Shown piece by piece: positions 16,139-24,524 of a DNA stretch of 37,240 nt (positions within the stretch are counted from its first letter, which is position 1; each line of letters starts with the position of its first letter). The stretch spans positions 1-37,240 of the forward strand of contig NZ_KB291710.1 in the NCBI RefSeq assembly GCF_000320405.1, in the 5' to 3' direction. Source of the DNA: Clostridium celatum DSM 1785 (GTDB lineage: Bacteria; Bacillota; Clostridia; Clostridiales; Clostridiaceae). Under the pieces are notes generated by a model, which was given only the letters and a program-made list of their open reading frames with translations, had not been told where the DNA came from and made no database searches. A program made the position numbers and the translations under genes.

Positions 16139-17209
16139 CTATAATTCAGTTTTCACTTCAATCTCATCTGCTTTAATAGCATTTATTACTTCATTAACTT
16201 TTGCAATTGTATCATCACTTAAGTTTGGATTTTCACTTGGAATACCAACAGCATCATTTTTAGCATCAAATCTTAGCACTTGCCCACCTGGGAATTGACC
16301 ATTTATTTCATCTTCTATTATTTGATATGCTGCTTCATCAATCTTTTTAATAGCTGAAGTTAATACTACTGATTTGTTACCTTCATATATTCCATCATCA
16401 TATTGGTCAGAGTCAACACCTATAACCCACACTTCTTCACCATTAACTACTCTTGTCTTAGCTTCTGTAATAACACCTATATTAACTCCTGCAGCAGCAG
16501 TAAATATTGCTTTAACTCCACTATCATACATTTGAGCTGCTAATTGTTGTCCTAAAGCTGTATCAGAGAATGAACCTGACTAAAATATATTTTCAGTCTT
16601 TAAGCTAACATTTGTTCCATAATGTTCATTTGCATACGCCACACCTTGTTGGAAACCATAGTTAAACTTTTTAACTGATGGTATCTCCATTCCACCAATA
16701 AATCCGAAATCACCACTTTTTAGTTGAACTGCTGATGCAACACCTGCTATAAAACCACTTTGTTCTTCTGCAAAGTATACTCCAACTGTATTATCTGCTA
16801 CAACATAATTATCATTTCCATCATTTGGTTCACCATCAATTAGAACAAACTTTGCATCTTCATATTGACTTTGAGCTTTATAGATAGCTGTTTCAAATTT
16901 ATAACCTGGTGTTACTATAAATTTATAACCTGAATCATAAAGATTTTGGATTTCTGTTAAATAACTTGCCTCTGATTCTCCATTAGGTTGCATAAAAGTT
17001 GTTTCAAGCCCAAAACTCTTTTCAGCTTCTTTAATTCCTTCCCACGTACCTTGATTAAATGATTTATCATCAATAGTACCTGTATCAGTAACCATTCCAA
17101 CCTTTAATGCACCATCATTTGTTTTTGATGAGTTATCATTGTTACCACAACCAACTAATCCTGTTACCATTAACGCTGAAAGTGCTAATGCAATAACTTT
17201 TTTCTTCAT
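16139..17209 (-). pseudogene. BMP-family nucleoside-binding lipoprotein, interrupted by an in-frame TAG (bmp3)
   Basis: A 356-codon frame of the same family: signal peptide with LVGC (Cys21), KVGMVTDTGTIDDKSFNQG, then AENIF followed by TAG (codon 210, 16580-16582), then SGSFSDTALGQQLAAQ and a conserved second lobe to ENPNLSDD near the C terminus. The TAG sits where the intact copy has Tyr211 and where bmp1 also has TAG. There are no other stops or frameshifts, so either the stop is recent or it is tolerated. Around the TAG, bmp1 and bmp3 are identical for about 70 bases, more than elsewhere in the genes. The leader has an aptamer with an altered J3/1 and a weakened terminator; the promoter is perfect. 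Confidence 0.85.
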
Positions 17210-17273
17210 AAGTAGACTCCTCCTAAATGCTCACATTTTTGTATTTTTATAATTAATATTTACTCTACATTTA

Positions 17274-17308
17274 AAATACATAAATAACTACAGTGAAATT
17301 AATACACT
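17274..17308 (-). other. Weakened riboswitch terminator of bmp3
   Basis: Aligned with the bmp1 terminator this stem has three U-U mismatches and several wobble pairs, and only UUUU follows. It may be leaky. Confidence 0.55.
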
Positions 17309-17352
17309 ATAACTCTTGTATAATTCGTATAGAGTTAATATATATTAAGCTC

Positions 17353-17417
17353 ACTCATAGCTGAAAATTTAAGGTTTCCAGTAGAAACATCCCACCATAT
17401 TTGAGATTTATATGAGT
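17353..17417 (-). promoter_or_regulatory. Purine riboswitch aptamer of bmp3 (variant J3/1)
   Basis: A 65-nt aptamer with P1 ACTCATA/TATGAGT, loop 2 AATATGG, GTTTCTAC and loop 3 CCTTAA. The junction reads AGCTAT instead of GACTAT. The first change restores a P3 pair (U-A for C-G, as the partner is also changed). The second replaces the junction A (A73 in xpt numbering) with G. The guanine-specifying C is kept. Confidence 0.85.
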
Positions 17418-17426
17418 CCTTTTTTT

Positions 17427-17466
17427 ATTCGCGTTCCATTATAATTTATATAATTTTCTTTGTCAA
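17427..17466 (-). promoter_or_regulatory. Consensus promoter of bmp3 with a degenerate PurBox-like site
   Basis: On the minus strand TTGACA (17466-17461), 17-bp spacer, TATAAT (17443-17438). The PurBox-like position reads ACGCGAATAA, weaker than in bmp1 and bmp2. Confidence 0.8.
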
Positions 17467-17610
17467 TATATGTTTTATATAATATTTAATGTATTTTACT
17501 ATATTTTTATTTTTATAATTATTTAATTAAGGGCGCTTCTATTCCCCCTATAAATCTCATTTTAAATTTATCTATATATTTATCATTTCCATTTCAATTT
17601 AATATTATAA

Positions 17611-17638
17611 AAAAAAGATTAAAACTATTTCTAATCTT
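17611..17638 (-). terminator. Intrinsic terminator after asnB
   Basis: On the minus strand AAGATTA pairs with TAATCTT over a 10-nt loop and is followed by a run of U, about 50 bases past the asnB stop. Confidence 0.75.
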
Positions 17639-17687
17639 AACCTTTTCTTTATAATATTATAAATTTGAAATCTAATTCATTATAATA

Positions 17688-19529
17688 TTAAATTAATATA
17701 TTAACATTATATTCCCTTAACCATATATCAACTTGAATTAAATACGCTATCATTTGTGGTCCAGTCATAAGTTGTCCAAACCATGGTGTCTTATAAGCTT
17801 TTCCTTTGGTATCAACTATTTCTTGTACCGTATCTTTATTTATTATCTCCAATATTGGTGATGTTTTATCATTTAATATTTCATTCATCATATTGCATAC
17901 AACATCTGTATATTCCGGATTATGAGTCTTTGGATATGGACTCTTCTTTCTATATATTATTTCATCCGGAAGTATTCCTACCAACGCTTTTCTCAATAAC
18001 CCCTTTTCCCTTCCATCCAAAAGTTTAACATCAACTGGTAAATTAAATGCATAATCAACTATTCTATAGTCTGCAAAAGGCACTCTTACCTCTAAACTAT
18101 TATACATACTTGATCTATCTTTCCTATTTAATAAATTAACCATAAACCATTTCAAATTTAAATAGAAAAGTTCTCTCATTCTATAAGTCTTTTTATCTTC
18201 ATTATCTAAATGTGGAACTTCTTTTAATGTTTTTAAATACTCTTCATTTACACACTCTTCAATTTTCAAATCACTTTTTGATTCATTTAATATAGTTTTT
18301 CTTTCTCCAACAGATCTTGACCACGGAAAAGTATGTGCATTTATCATTTCCTCATGTGTGAACCATGGATATCCAGCGAATAATTCGTCTGCACACTCTC
18401 CTGATAATCCAACAACAAAATCTTTCCTTATCTCTTTACAAAATAACAAAAGAGATGAATCTACATCTGCCATTCCCGGTAAATCTCTTGAAATTGTAGC
18501 TTCTCTTAAAGCTTTTGCTAAATCTGTTTGCTTTAACAAAACAGTTCTATGATCACTATCTATAAATTTAGCCATACGTTCTGCAAAATATTGATCTGAT
18601 GTTGGTTGAAACAATGAAGCTTTAAAAAATTTATCATTTCCTTCATAATCTATAGAATAAGTTGTAAGCTTCTTTCCTCTCTCTTTAAATTCAGTTGAAG
18701 CTATAGCTGATATGGCTGATGAATCTAATCCTCCTGATAAAAATGTACATACAGGCACATCTCCAACAAGTTGCCTTTTTATAGCATCAATTAACAGTTG
18801 TCTTACATGACTTACTGATTCATCAGTAGTTTCATTTAATTCTCTAGCTGTTACCTTCCAATACTCCCAAATCTTCATATTATCTTCTGTTATTAACATA
18901 CAATTTGCAGGAGCAATTTCATTTATTCCCCTGTATATTGCATGGCCTGGTGCTACTGCTGGTCCTAAAGCAAAAAGTTCAGTTAATCCTTCCTTATCAA
19001 CTTCAGCTTTAATTTCTGGATGAGCTAATATAGTTTTAATTTCTGAACCAAAAATTAAAGTATTACCTAATTTTGAATAAAACAAAGGTTTAACTCCCAT
19101 TGGATCTCTGGCTAAAAATACTTGTCTTTTACCCTCATCATAAATTGCAAATGCAAATATTCCATTTAGCTTACTTATACAATCTATTCCCCAGGCAATA
19201 TATGAAGTTAATAATACTTCTGTATCAGAATAAGAATCAAATTTATATCCTTCCTCTAATAATTCCTTTCTTAAATCCTCAGTATTATATAATTCTCCAT
19301 TATATACAACTACATACTTTCTATTACCTACTTGTTTTATCATAGGTTGTTTTCCACCTTCAGGATCTACAACAACTAATCTTCTATGACCAAATAGTAC
19401 ATTTTCTGTAATATAAGTTCCTTCACTATCTGGCCCACGCCTTTCTAATGTCTTAACCATTCTACAAATTATATCTTTTTCCTTTGATAAATTTCTTTTA
19501 AAGTCTACTATTCCAGCTATTCCACACAT
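17688..19529 (-). CDS. asnB: Asparagine synthetase, glutamine-hydrolysing
   Basis: A 613-aa class II asparagine synthetase, which makes asparagine from aspartate, glutamine and ATP. The mature N terminus CGIAGIV gives the Cys nucleophile of the glutaminase domain; LERRGPDSEG and VYNGELYN are glutamine-site motifs. The synthetase domain has the PPi loop FLSGGLDSSAISA, SGECADELFAGYPWF and VRVPFADYRIVDYA. Length and domain order are normal for AsnB of Bacillus and clostridia. Variants of this family also amidate cell-wall peptides, so the substrate is not absolutely certain. GAAGGTG stands before the ATG; it is transcribed alone. Confidence 0.94.
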   Translation of the reverse strand: MCGIAGIVDFKRNLSKEKDIICRMVKTLERRGPDSEGTYITENVLFGHRRLVVVDPEGGKQPMIKQVGNRKYVVVYNGELYNTEDLRKELLEEGYKFDSYSDTEVLLTSYIAWGIDCISKLNGIFAFAIYDEGKRQVFLARDPMGVKPLFYSKLGNTLIFGSEIKTILAHPEIKAEVDKEGLTELFALGPAVAPGHAIYRGINEIAPANCMLITEDNMKIWEYWKVTARELNETTDESVSHVRQLLIDAIKRQLVGDVPVCTFLSGGLDSSAISAIASTEFKERGKKLTTYSIDYEGNDKFFKASLFQPTSDQYFAERMAKFIDSDHRTVLLKQTDLAKALREATISRDLPGMADVDSSLLLFCKEIRKDFVVGLSGECADELFAGYPWFTHEEMINAHTFPWSRSVGERKTILNESKSDLKIEECVNEEYLKTLKEVPHLDNEDKKTYRMRELFYLNLKWFMVNLLNRKDRSSMYNSLEVRVPFADYRIVDYAFNLPVDVKLLDGREKGLLRKALVGILPDEIIYRKKSPYPKTHNPEYTDVVCNMMNEILNDKTSPILEIINKDTVQEIVDTKGKAYKTPWFGQLMTGPQMIAYLIQVDIWLREYNVNILI

Positions 19530-19554
19530 AATTTCACCTTCTCATTAAATTCAT

Positions 19555-19584
19555 AGTATAAAATATGATAAAATTCTTAGTTAA
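19555..19584 (-). promoter_or_regulatory. Promoter of asnB
   Basis: On the minus strand TTAACT (19584-19579), 18-bp spacer, TATACT (19560-19555), 25 bases before the start codon. The -35 is weak. Confidence 0.5.
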
Positions 19585-19628
19585 GTGCAATATGAAGACT
19601 ATTTCAAAACAAATTTAATAATATACAC

Positions 19629-19657
19629 AAAAAGGAGTCAGTAAACTGACTCCTTTT
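19629..19657 (-). terminator. Terminator after the NSS transporter operon
   Basis: AAAAAGGAGTCAG and its complement form a 12- to 14-bp stem with a minimal loop; U-runs on both strands. It ends the metS-type gene and insulates asnB. Confidence 0.85.
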
Positions 19658-19704
19658 TTGATTGCTAAATGTTTATATATAATCTAAAATTGTTAGCTAT
19701 TTAA

Positions 19705-19803
19705 TTATTTTTCCTTCTTTATTGATATAGTCAAAGTAGTTAATAATCCTCCCCATAAAACTACTGCTCCTATAATAAAATAAGTTAATGCAGTTGTGGT
19801 CAT
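19705..19803 (-). CDS. metS: MetS-like small subunit of an NSS transporter, 32 aa
   Basis: The minus strand encodes a 32-residue single-helix membrane protein: MTTTALTYFIIGAVVLWGG is the core of the helix and KKEK the basic end. The pattern of a short N terminus, an Ile/Val-rich helix with LWGG, and a polar tail is that of MetS subunits, which pair with NSS transporters such as the methionine/alanine importer MetPS of Corynebacterium. The ATG follows the transporter stop by one base, with AGGAGG inside the end of that gene, so translation is coupled. The short length explains why gene finders miss it. Confidence 0.82.
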   Translation of the reverse strand: MTTTALTYFIIGAVVLWGGLLTTLTISIKKEK

Positions 19804-19804
19804 T

Positions 19805-21328
19805 TTATACTACCTCCTCTTTTAATTCTTCACTTTCATCAAAACTTTCTATAGCCTTGTTTTTCCATGGTTTTTTAGAAATTAATAATGAACCTATAAT
19901 CCCCAATCCAATAACTGACCATCCATATGCAAATATTTCTGGTAAGTTATATCCACCATACGGCGTCTTAATCTCAGTAACAAAATTACTAATTAGCATA
20001 TATGCTAATATTGCTGGTGTTATAAACTTAACAGTAAAATCCCACCATTTTCCTATTCTAAAATACGAAGTCTTATTCGTATGATTTCTAATAACCTCTG
20101 GTTTTATTATCCATCCTATAACTATAGCTTCAAGTAATCCTACTACAACTATTCCATAACAATTTATAAAGTTATCCATAATATCTAAAAGATATAAACC
20201 TGCTCCGCTTGCAAAAGTTCCACTTACTAAAAGGCCTGTAATACAGATACCTGTAACAACTTTCTTTCTATCCCATCCTGTTTTATCTATAATAGCTGAT
20301 GCTACTGCTTCAACTAATGATACACACGATGTTAATCCAGCAAATACTAAACAAGCAAAGAATAAACATCCAAGAATTGTTCCCCATGACCCCATAACTG
20401 TAAATACCTTAGGGAAAACTATAAACGCTAGTCCAATACCACTTGAAACAACTTCTTCTACTGGTACGCCTTGGCTTGTTGCCATAAATCCTAAAATTGC
20501 AAATACCCCAATAGCACATAAGAATTCAAATCCACAATTTGCAAATCCCGTCATAAATGCACTATTGTTTATATCAGTCTTTTTAGGTAAATAACTTGAG
20601 TAAGTCATCATTATCCCCATTGCTAAACTTAACGAATAAAATACTTGTCCATATGCTGCTATCCAAACCTTTGGTTCCATAACCTTACTCCAATCTGGAG
20701 TAAATAATTTATTTAATCCTAAAGTAGCCCCCTCTAGAGTTACGCCTCTAACAACTATTATCACCATTATTGCTATAAGTGTTGGTAGTAAAACTTTATT
20801 TAATTTCTCTATACCACCTTTAACCCCTCTATAACATATAAACCAACTAATTCCCCAAACTAAAACTATTCCTATTAAAATTGGCCATATTAATCCACCA
20901 AAGTTAAAAGGTGAATCTGTAAGTCTTAAAAAATCATCATAAAAGAAAGTATTCGGATCATTTCCCCATCCTTTACTAAAACTTAATGTAAAATACTTCA
21001 TAGCCCAACTTAAAATCATTGAATAATATCCTAAAATAAAGAATGCTGAAATACTTGGCCACCATCCAAGCCATTCCCACTTTTTATTTGCCCTTGCCAT
21101 TGCTAAAGGAGTTGAACCTCTAAATTTATGTCCCATTCCATATTCAAGAATTAAAAGCGGTATACCTGCTGTAAATATTGCAAAGAAATATGGAACTAAG
21201 AAAGCTCCTCCACCATTTTCATATACTAAATACGGAAATCTCCAAATATTCCCTAATCCTACTGCCGATCCTACTGCAGCTAATATGAAACCAACTTTAC
21301 TTCCCCACTGGTCTCTTTTACTTTCCAT
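19805..21328 (-). CDS. Sodium-dependent amino acid transporter, NSS family
   Basis: A 507-aa neurotransmitter:sodium symporter (LeuT fold) with about twelve membrane helices. The N terminus has the family signature WGSKVGFILAAVGSAVGLGN followed by WRFPYLVYENGGGAF, the sodium- and substrate-binding unwound helix 1. Later helices include YGQVFYSLSLAMGIMMTYSSY (helix 6 region). The C-terminal tail is acidic. The coupled MetS-like subunit suggests a MetP-type importer of methionine, alanine or another neutral amino acid; the substrate is inferred. Promoter at 21369-21397; GGGGG precedes the ATG. Confidence 0.94.
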   Translation of the reverse strand: MESKRDQWGSKVGFILAAVGSAVGLGNIWRFPYLVYENGGGAFLVPYFFAIFTAGIPLLILEYGMGHKFRGSTPLAMARANKKWEWLGWWPSISAFFILGYYSMILSWAMKYFTLSFSKGWGNDPNTFFYDDFLRLTDSPFNFGGLIWPILIGIVLVWGISWFICYRGVKGGIEKLNKVLLPTLIAIMVIIVVRGVTLEGATLGLNKLFTPDWSKVMEPKVWIAAYGQVFYSLSLAMGIMMTYSSYLPKKTDINNSAFMTGFANCGFEFLCAIGVFAILGFMATSQGVPVEEVVSSGIGLAFIVFPKVFTVMGSWGTILGCLFFACLVFAGLTSCVSLVEAVASAIIDKTGWDRKKVVTGICITGLLVSGTFASGAGLYLLDIMDNFINCYGIVVVGLLEAIVIGWIIKPEVIRNHTNKTSYFRIGKWWDFTVKFITPAILAYMLISNFVTEIKTPYGGYNLPEIFAYGWSVIGLGIIGSLLISKKPWKNKAIESFDESEELKEEVV

Positions 21329-21368
21329 GAATTATTCCCCCTTTGTTTTCCATTTTATCCTTAAACAT

Positions 21369-21397
21369 ATAATATATTATTTTAGCAACTTTTTCAA
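21369..21397 (-). promoter_or_regulatory. Promoter of the NSS transporter operon
   Basis: On the minus strand TTGAAA (21397-21392), 17-bp spacer, TATTAT (21374-21369), about 40 bases before the ATG. Confidence 0.65.
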
Positions 21398-21604
21398 CCT
21401 TTTACTGCTTATTTATTAAATAAATCTCATTTTTTATTATCAATTTATCAATACTTTCCGTATTTATTATCATTTTATCTTTTATCATTGATATTACTAA
21501 CTTTCTAAGATTTTTTTCTATTTAAATTTAATTGGTATTTTTACTAAATTTAACTTTTAAGCACATATTTCCTTTAATTTCTTATTTATTTTTTATTATA
21601 TAAA

Positions 21605-21655
21605 CAAAAAACAAACCACAGTTTTTTCAAATTGTTAACAAAACTACGGTTTGTT
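21605..21655 (-). terminator. Intrinsic terminator after the second HAD gene
   Basis: AACAAACC-AC-AGTTTT pairs with AAAACT-AC-GGTTTGTT; one 2x2 internal loop. On the minus strand a U-rich run follows. Confidence 0.8.
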
Positions 21656-21688
21656 TATTATTTTTTATACAATTTCCACTTTTTTAAC

Positions 21689-22519
21689 TTATATTTTATT
21701 TTTAAATCTTTCTTCTAAATATTTAGCTACCCCATCTTCTTCGCAACTTCCAATAACATCAGTAGCTATTTCTTTTATTTTCTCTGCAGCATTTGCTGTA
21801 GCATAAGCTTCATCCGCCAATTCAAACATTGGTAAATCATTTACGTTATCACCAAAGCAAACTACCTTATCATAATTTAAATATTTAGATAAATATTTTA
21901 TACCATTAGCTTTAGATGCTTCATTACTATATGCTTCTAAAAAATAGCAATCTTCATATACATCTCTATAATAATTAACAGTTATACCGTCAACTTTTTC
22001 TATTTCTTCCGCAATTCCTTTTATCTTTTCATAAGTATCAAAAGCAACGAAGTTTATTATGCTTAAATCTTTTATAGCTTCCTTATAGTTCACAATTTCT
22101 ACAAAAGTTTTTAACTCTTTATCTGCACGCTCTTTATAAAAATTATATTCATAAATATGCTCGAAATTTTTATGATAAACCCATAAATGATTTTCTTTAA
22201 TACCATATACTAATGGGTTTTTGTTGAATTTTTCAAAAATATCTAGCACTTTATTCGCTGAAATTTTATGAATATCTTTTATATCTATATACTTTAATTC
22301 TTTAGTATCATATATTACTACACCATTCATTAAAGCAATTGGTAATTTCAAATTTAATCCATCTAATATCTCAACCGCAGTTGCTGGAGTTCTAGCTGTT
22401 GCTACAGTAAAATTCACTCCTTCATCTATAAGTTTATTAATAACTTCTTTTGAATAAACTGTTACTTCTCTTTTATTATTTATTAGTGTTCCATCTAAAT
22501 CTGTAACGAATAATTCCAT
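21689..22519 (-). CDS. Cof-type HAD-family hydrolase (second copy)
   Basis: A 276-aa HAD IIB phosphatase. Motif I VTDLDGTLI at the N terminus, motif II TVATARTP, and motif III/IV KYLNYDKVVCFGDNVNDLPMF near residue 215. It is only distantly similar to the copy at 682-1494, so not a recent duplicate. Sugar-phosphate or nucleotide-like substrates are typical of the family; the actual one is unknown. AGGAGAGG precedes the ATG, and the gene is monocistronic. Confidence 0.9.
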   Translation of the reverse strand: MELFVTDLDGTLINNKREVTVYSKEVINKLIDEGVNFTVATARTPATAVEILDGLNLKLPIALMNGVVIYDTKELKYIDIKDIHKISANKVLDIFEKFNKNPLVYGIKENHLWVYHKNFEHIYEYNFYKERADKELKTFVEIVNYKEAIKDLSIINFVAFDTYEKIKGIAEEIEKVDGITVNYYRDVYEDCYFLEAYSNEASKANGIKYLSKYLNYDKVVCFGDNVNDLPMFELADEAYATANAAEKIKEIATDVIGSCEEDGVAKYLEERFKNKI

Positions 22520-22680
22520 AAACTTTACCTCTCCTCTTTTGTATCCTATTTTTATTAGGGTTTTATACTATAACACAGAATTAAAATTTATGCTATATAT
22601 TTTTCAGAATATATTATAATTTTGTATTATTGTATAACTTGTCCTATTAATTGAATCCTTTTAGTAATGGTACCTTTAAA

Positions 22681-22720
22681 GAAAGTATTAATAAACTTCT
22701 TATCTTTTATTAACACTTTC
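22681..22720 (-). terminator. Hairpin after the 40-aa gene (probable terminator)
   Basis: A 15-bp stem with one mismatch (GAAAGTGTTAATAAA on the minus strand) and a 10-nt loop. The U-tract is short, so it may be leaky. It lies just past the stop at 22735. Confidence 0.6.
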
Positions 22721-22734
22721 TACTTAAATAATTT

Positions 22735-22857
22735 CTATTTATTTCTTTCCCATGCACCCATTATAAAGTCTTTTCCTGTTTCATCTTTCATTAATTTTTC
22801 TGCCTTTTTTATAGCTTCAAATTCAATTTCACTTACTTCTGCAACTTTATATTCCAT
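22735..22857 (-). CDS. Small conserved-looking protein, 40 aa
   Basis: The minus strand encodes 40 residues starting MEYKVAEVSEIEFEAIKKAE and ending ETGKDFIMGAWERNK. It looks like one amphipathic helix plus a short aromatic tail. GGAG stands 8 bases before the ATG and a hairpin follows the TAG stop. It lies 75 bases after the decarboxylase gene on the same strand, so it may share its transcript. I recall similar tiny clostridial proteins but know no function. Confidence 0.65.
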   Translation of the reverse strand: MEYKVAEVSEIEFEAIKKAEKLMKDETGKDFIMGAWERNK

Positions 22858-22932
22858 CAAATCATCTCCTTAATAATGATAGTATAGTTTTTGTATCTTT
22901 ATTTTTATCTATTCATATCATTATTAAAGTAT

Positions 22933-24339
22933 TTATTTTATTATCTTTATATAATTATCTTCTATTCCTATTACTGTTTTTTTATTATTTATATAATCTT
23001 CTATAATACTTACTGCTTCTTTAGATATAACCTCTCCTGGACATACCAAAGGAATTCCAGGTGGATATGGTATTAACGATTCTTTAGCAACTTTTCCGAC
23101 AGAATCACCAATCTTTACAATTTCATATTTTTTATCAAAAACTTCATATGGCTCCATAATCTTTTCTGGTATTATATCAAAATAATTTTGATAATGATTA
23201 TCTTTTAATTTTTCTATATCTAATTCTTCAATTGCTAAATATATCTTTTCAAAATCTTTATCTATATTAAATGGTGATAATATTAATACTACTCCAGATG
23301 CAAAGCTCATTTCACATTGAATTTTTTTACTTCTAAAATAATCTAATAATTTATGTCCACTATACTCCTTGTCTAGTGTAATAACATATCTACTTAAATC
23401 TAAATTATAGTTACTTGGTAAATCTTCTTCTTTTAATATAGTTATTTTATTTAAAGAATTTATTTTAACACTCCATTCTTCTGATAAATGGATCAAATTA
23501 TTATAATCTTTATCAGAATAGTTATCTAAATAATATCTACCATAATCTAAAGATGACATTATTAAGTACGATGGAGAAGTAGTCATAAATGCTCTTAAAT
23601 AAAATTCTATATTATTATCCTCATTAACTAAAAGATATGAACCTTGAGTTAAACTTGGCAATGTTTTATGAGCACTTATTACAGTATAATCAGCAAACTT
23701 AACTATAGATTTTGGTAGTTTTTTTGAAAATCCATAATGCGCTCCATGAGCTCCATCTATTATTATTTTAAATCCTTTTTTCTTTAAATCAACAAGTATT
23801 TTAGATATATCATAACTTATTCCAAAATAATTTGGATAAGTTAATATTATTCCCTTTGGATTATCACATTCTTCTATTGCCTTATAAATTTTTTCTTCAT
23901 TTGGTGGCAAAAACAGTCCTTTATCTTCATATATTACAGGTTCAATATATTTTACTTTTAATTTTCTTAATATAAGTCCATTATAAATTGACTTATGACA
24001 ATTTCTTTCAACTAAGACTTCATCCCCTTCATTAAAAGCATCAAAAATACAAGCTAAATTTCCTCCACTACTTCCATTAACAGTAAAATAAGCTTTTTTA
24101 ACACCATAAGTCTTTGCAAGTAATTCTTGTGCTTCTTTTATAACCCCCTCTGGACAATGAAGGTTATCTAAGGGATCAACCTCTGTTATATCTAAAAAAC
24201 CCATATTAGATACAAATTCTTTTCCAATATCATCTCTTAAAAATCCAATACCACTTTTGTTTCCTGGCATTGAAAGAATAAGATTATTCTCCTTTTTATA
24301 TTTTAATACTTCTTCTAATAACGGTACATTTTTACTCAT
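22933..24339 (-). CDS. Orn/Lys/Arg decarboxylase-family PLP enzyme (short form)
   Basis: A 468-aa fold-type I PLP enzyme. The PLP lysine is Lys225 in SAHKTLPSLTQGS; Asp195 in IIIDGAHGAHYG binds the pyridine nitrogen; LSMPGNKSG and VDPLDNLHCPEG are typical of the basic amino acid decarboxylases. It lacks the N-terminal response-regulator-like wing of the acid-inducible enzymes, as in YaaO/SpeA-type members. It probably makes cadaverine, putrescine or agmatine; which one cannot be read. A 40-aa gene follows downstream. It is divergent from the pentapeptide-repeat gene. Confidence 0.9.
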   Translation of the reverse strand: MSKNVPLLEEVLKYKKENNLILSMPGNKSGIGFLRDDIGKEFVSNMGFLDITEVDPLDNLHCPEGVIKEAQELLAKTYGVKKAYFTVNGSSGGNLACIFDAFNEGDEVLVERNCHKSIYNGLILRKLKVKYIEPVIYEDKGLFLPPNEEKIYKAIEECDNPKGIILTYPNYFGISYDISKILVDLKKKGFKIIIDGAHGAHYGFSKKLPKSIVKFADYTVISAHKTLPSLTQGSYLLVNEDNNIEFYLRAFMTTSPSYLIMSSLDYGRYYLDNYSDKDYNNLIHLSEEWSVKINSLNKITILKEEDLPSNYNLDLSRYVITLDKEYSGHKLLDYFRSKKIQCEMSFASGVVLILSPFNIDKDFEKIYLAIEELDIEKLKDNHYQNYFDIIPEKIMEPYEVFDKKYEIVKIGDSVGKVAKESLIPYPPGIPLVCPGEVISKEAVSIIEDYINNKKTVIGIEDNYIKIIK

Positions 24340-24462
24340 ATCTTCCTCTTCTTTTAAAGTTATTTAATATTTATAATCTTATATTAATAAATATTAAATA
24401 TAAATACTATAAAATTTCAATATATATCGGTATACTTAATATTCTTGCTTCTTTTCAAAACA

Positions 24463-24491
24463 TTGACTGCTCTAACTTTAATTATTATACT
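24463..24491 (+). promoter_or_regulatory. Promoter of the pentapeptide-repeat gene
   Basis: TTGACT (24463-24468), 17-bp spacer, TATACT (24486-24491), 33 bases before the ATG. Confidence 0.75.
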
Positions 24492-24524
24492 TATTATTAA
24501 TATTGTAAAATACAGGAGAATACT

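Larger units (their letters stand above)
21329..21688. other. 360-bp intergenic region without a gene
   Basis: Very AT-rich. It holds the promoter of the NSS operon (21369-21397) and the terminator of the HAD gene (21605-21655). I see no ORF with a ribosome binding site and no RNA structure between them. Confidence 0.6.

Noticed and set aside
19530..19628. T-box or other amino acid leader in front of asnB
   Set aside because: Only about 100 bases lie upstream, with a simple promoter and no T-box core sequence.
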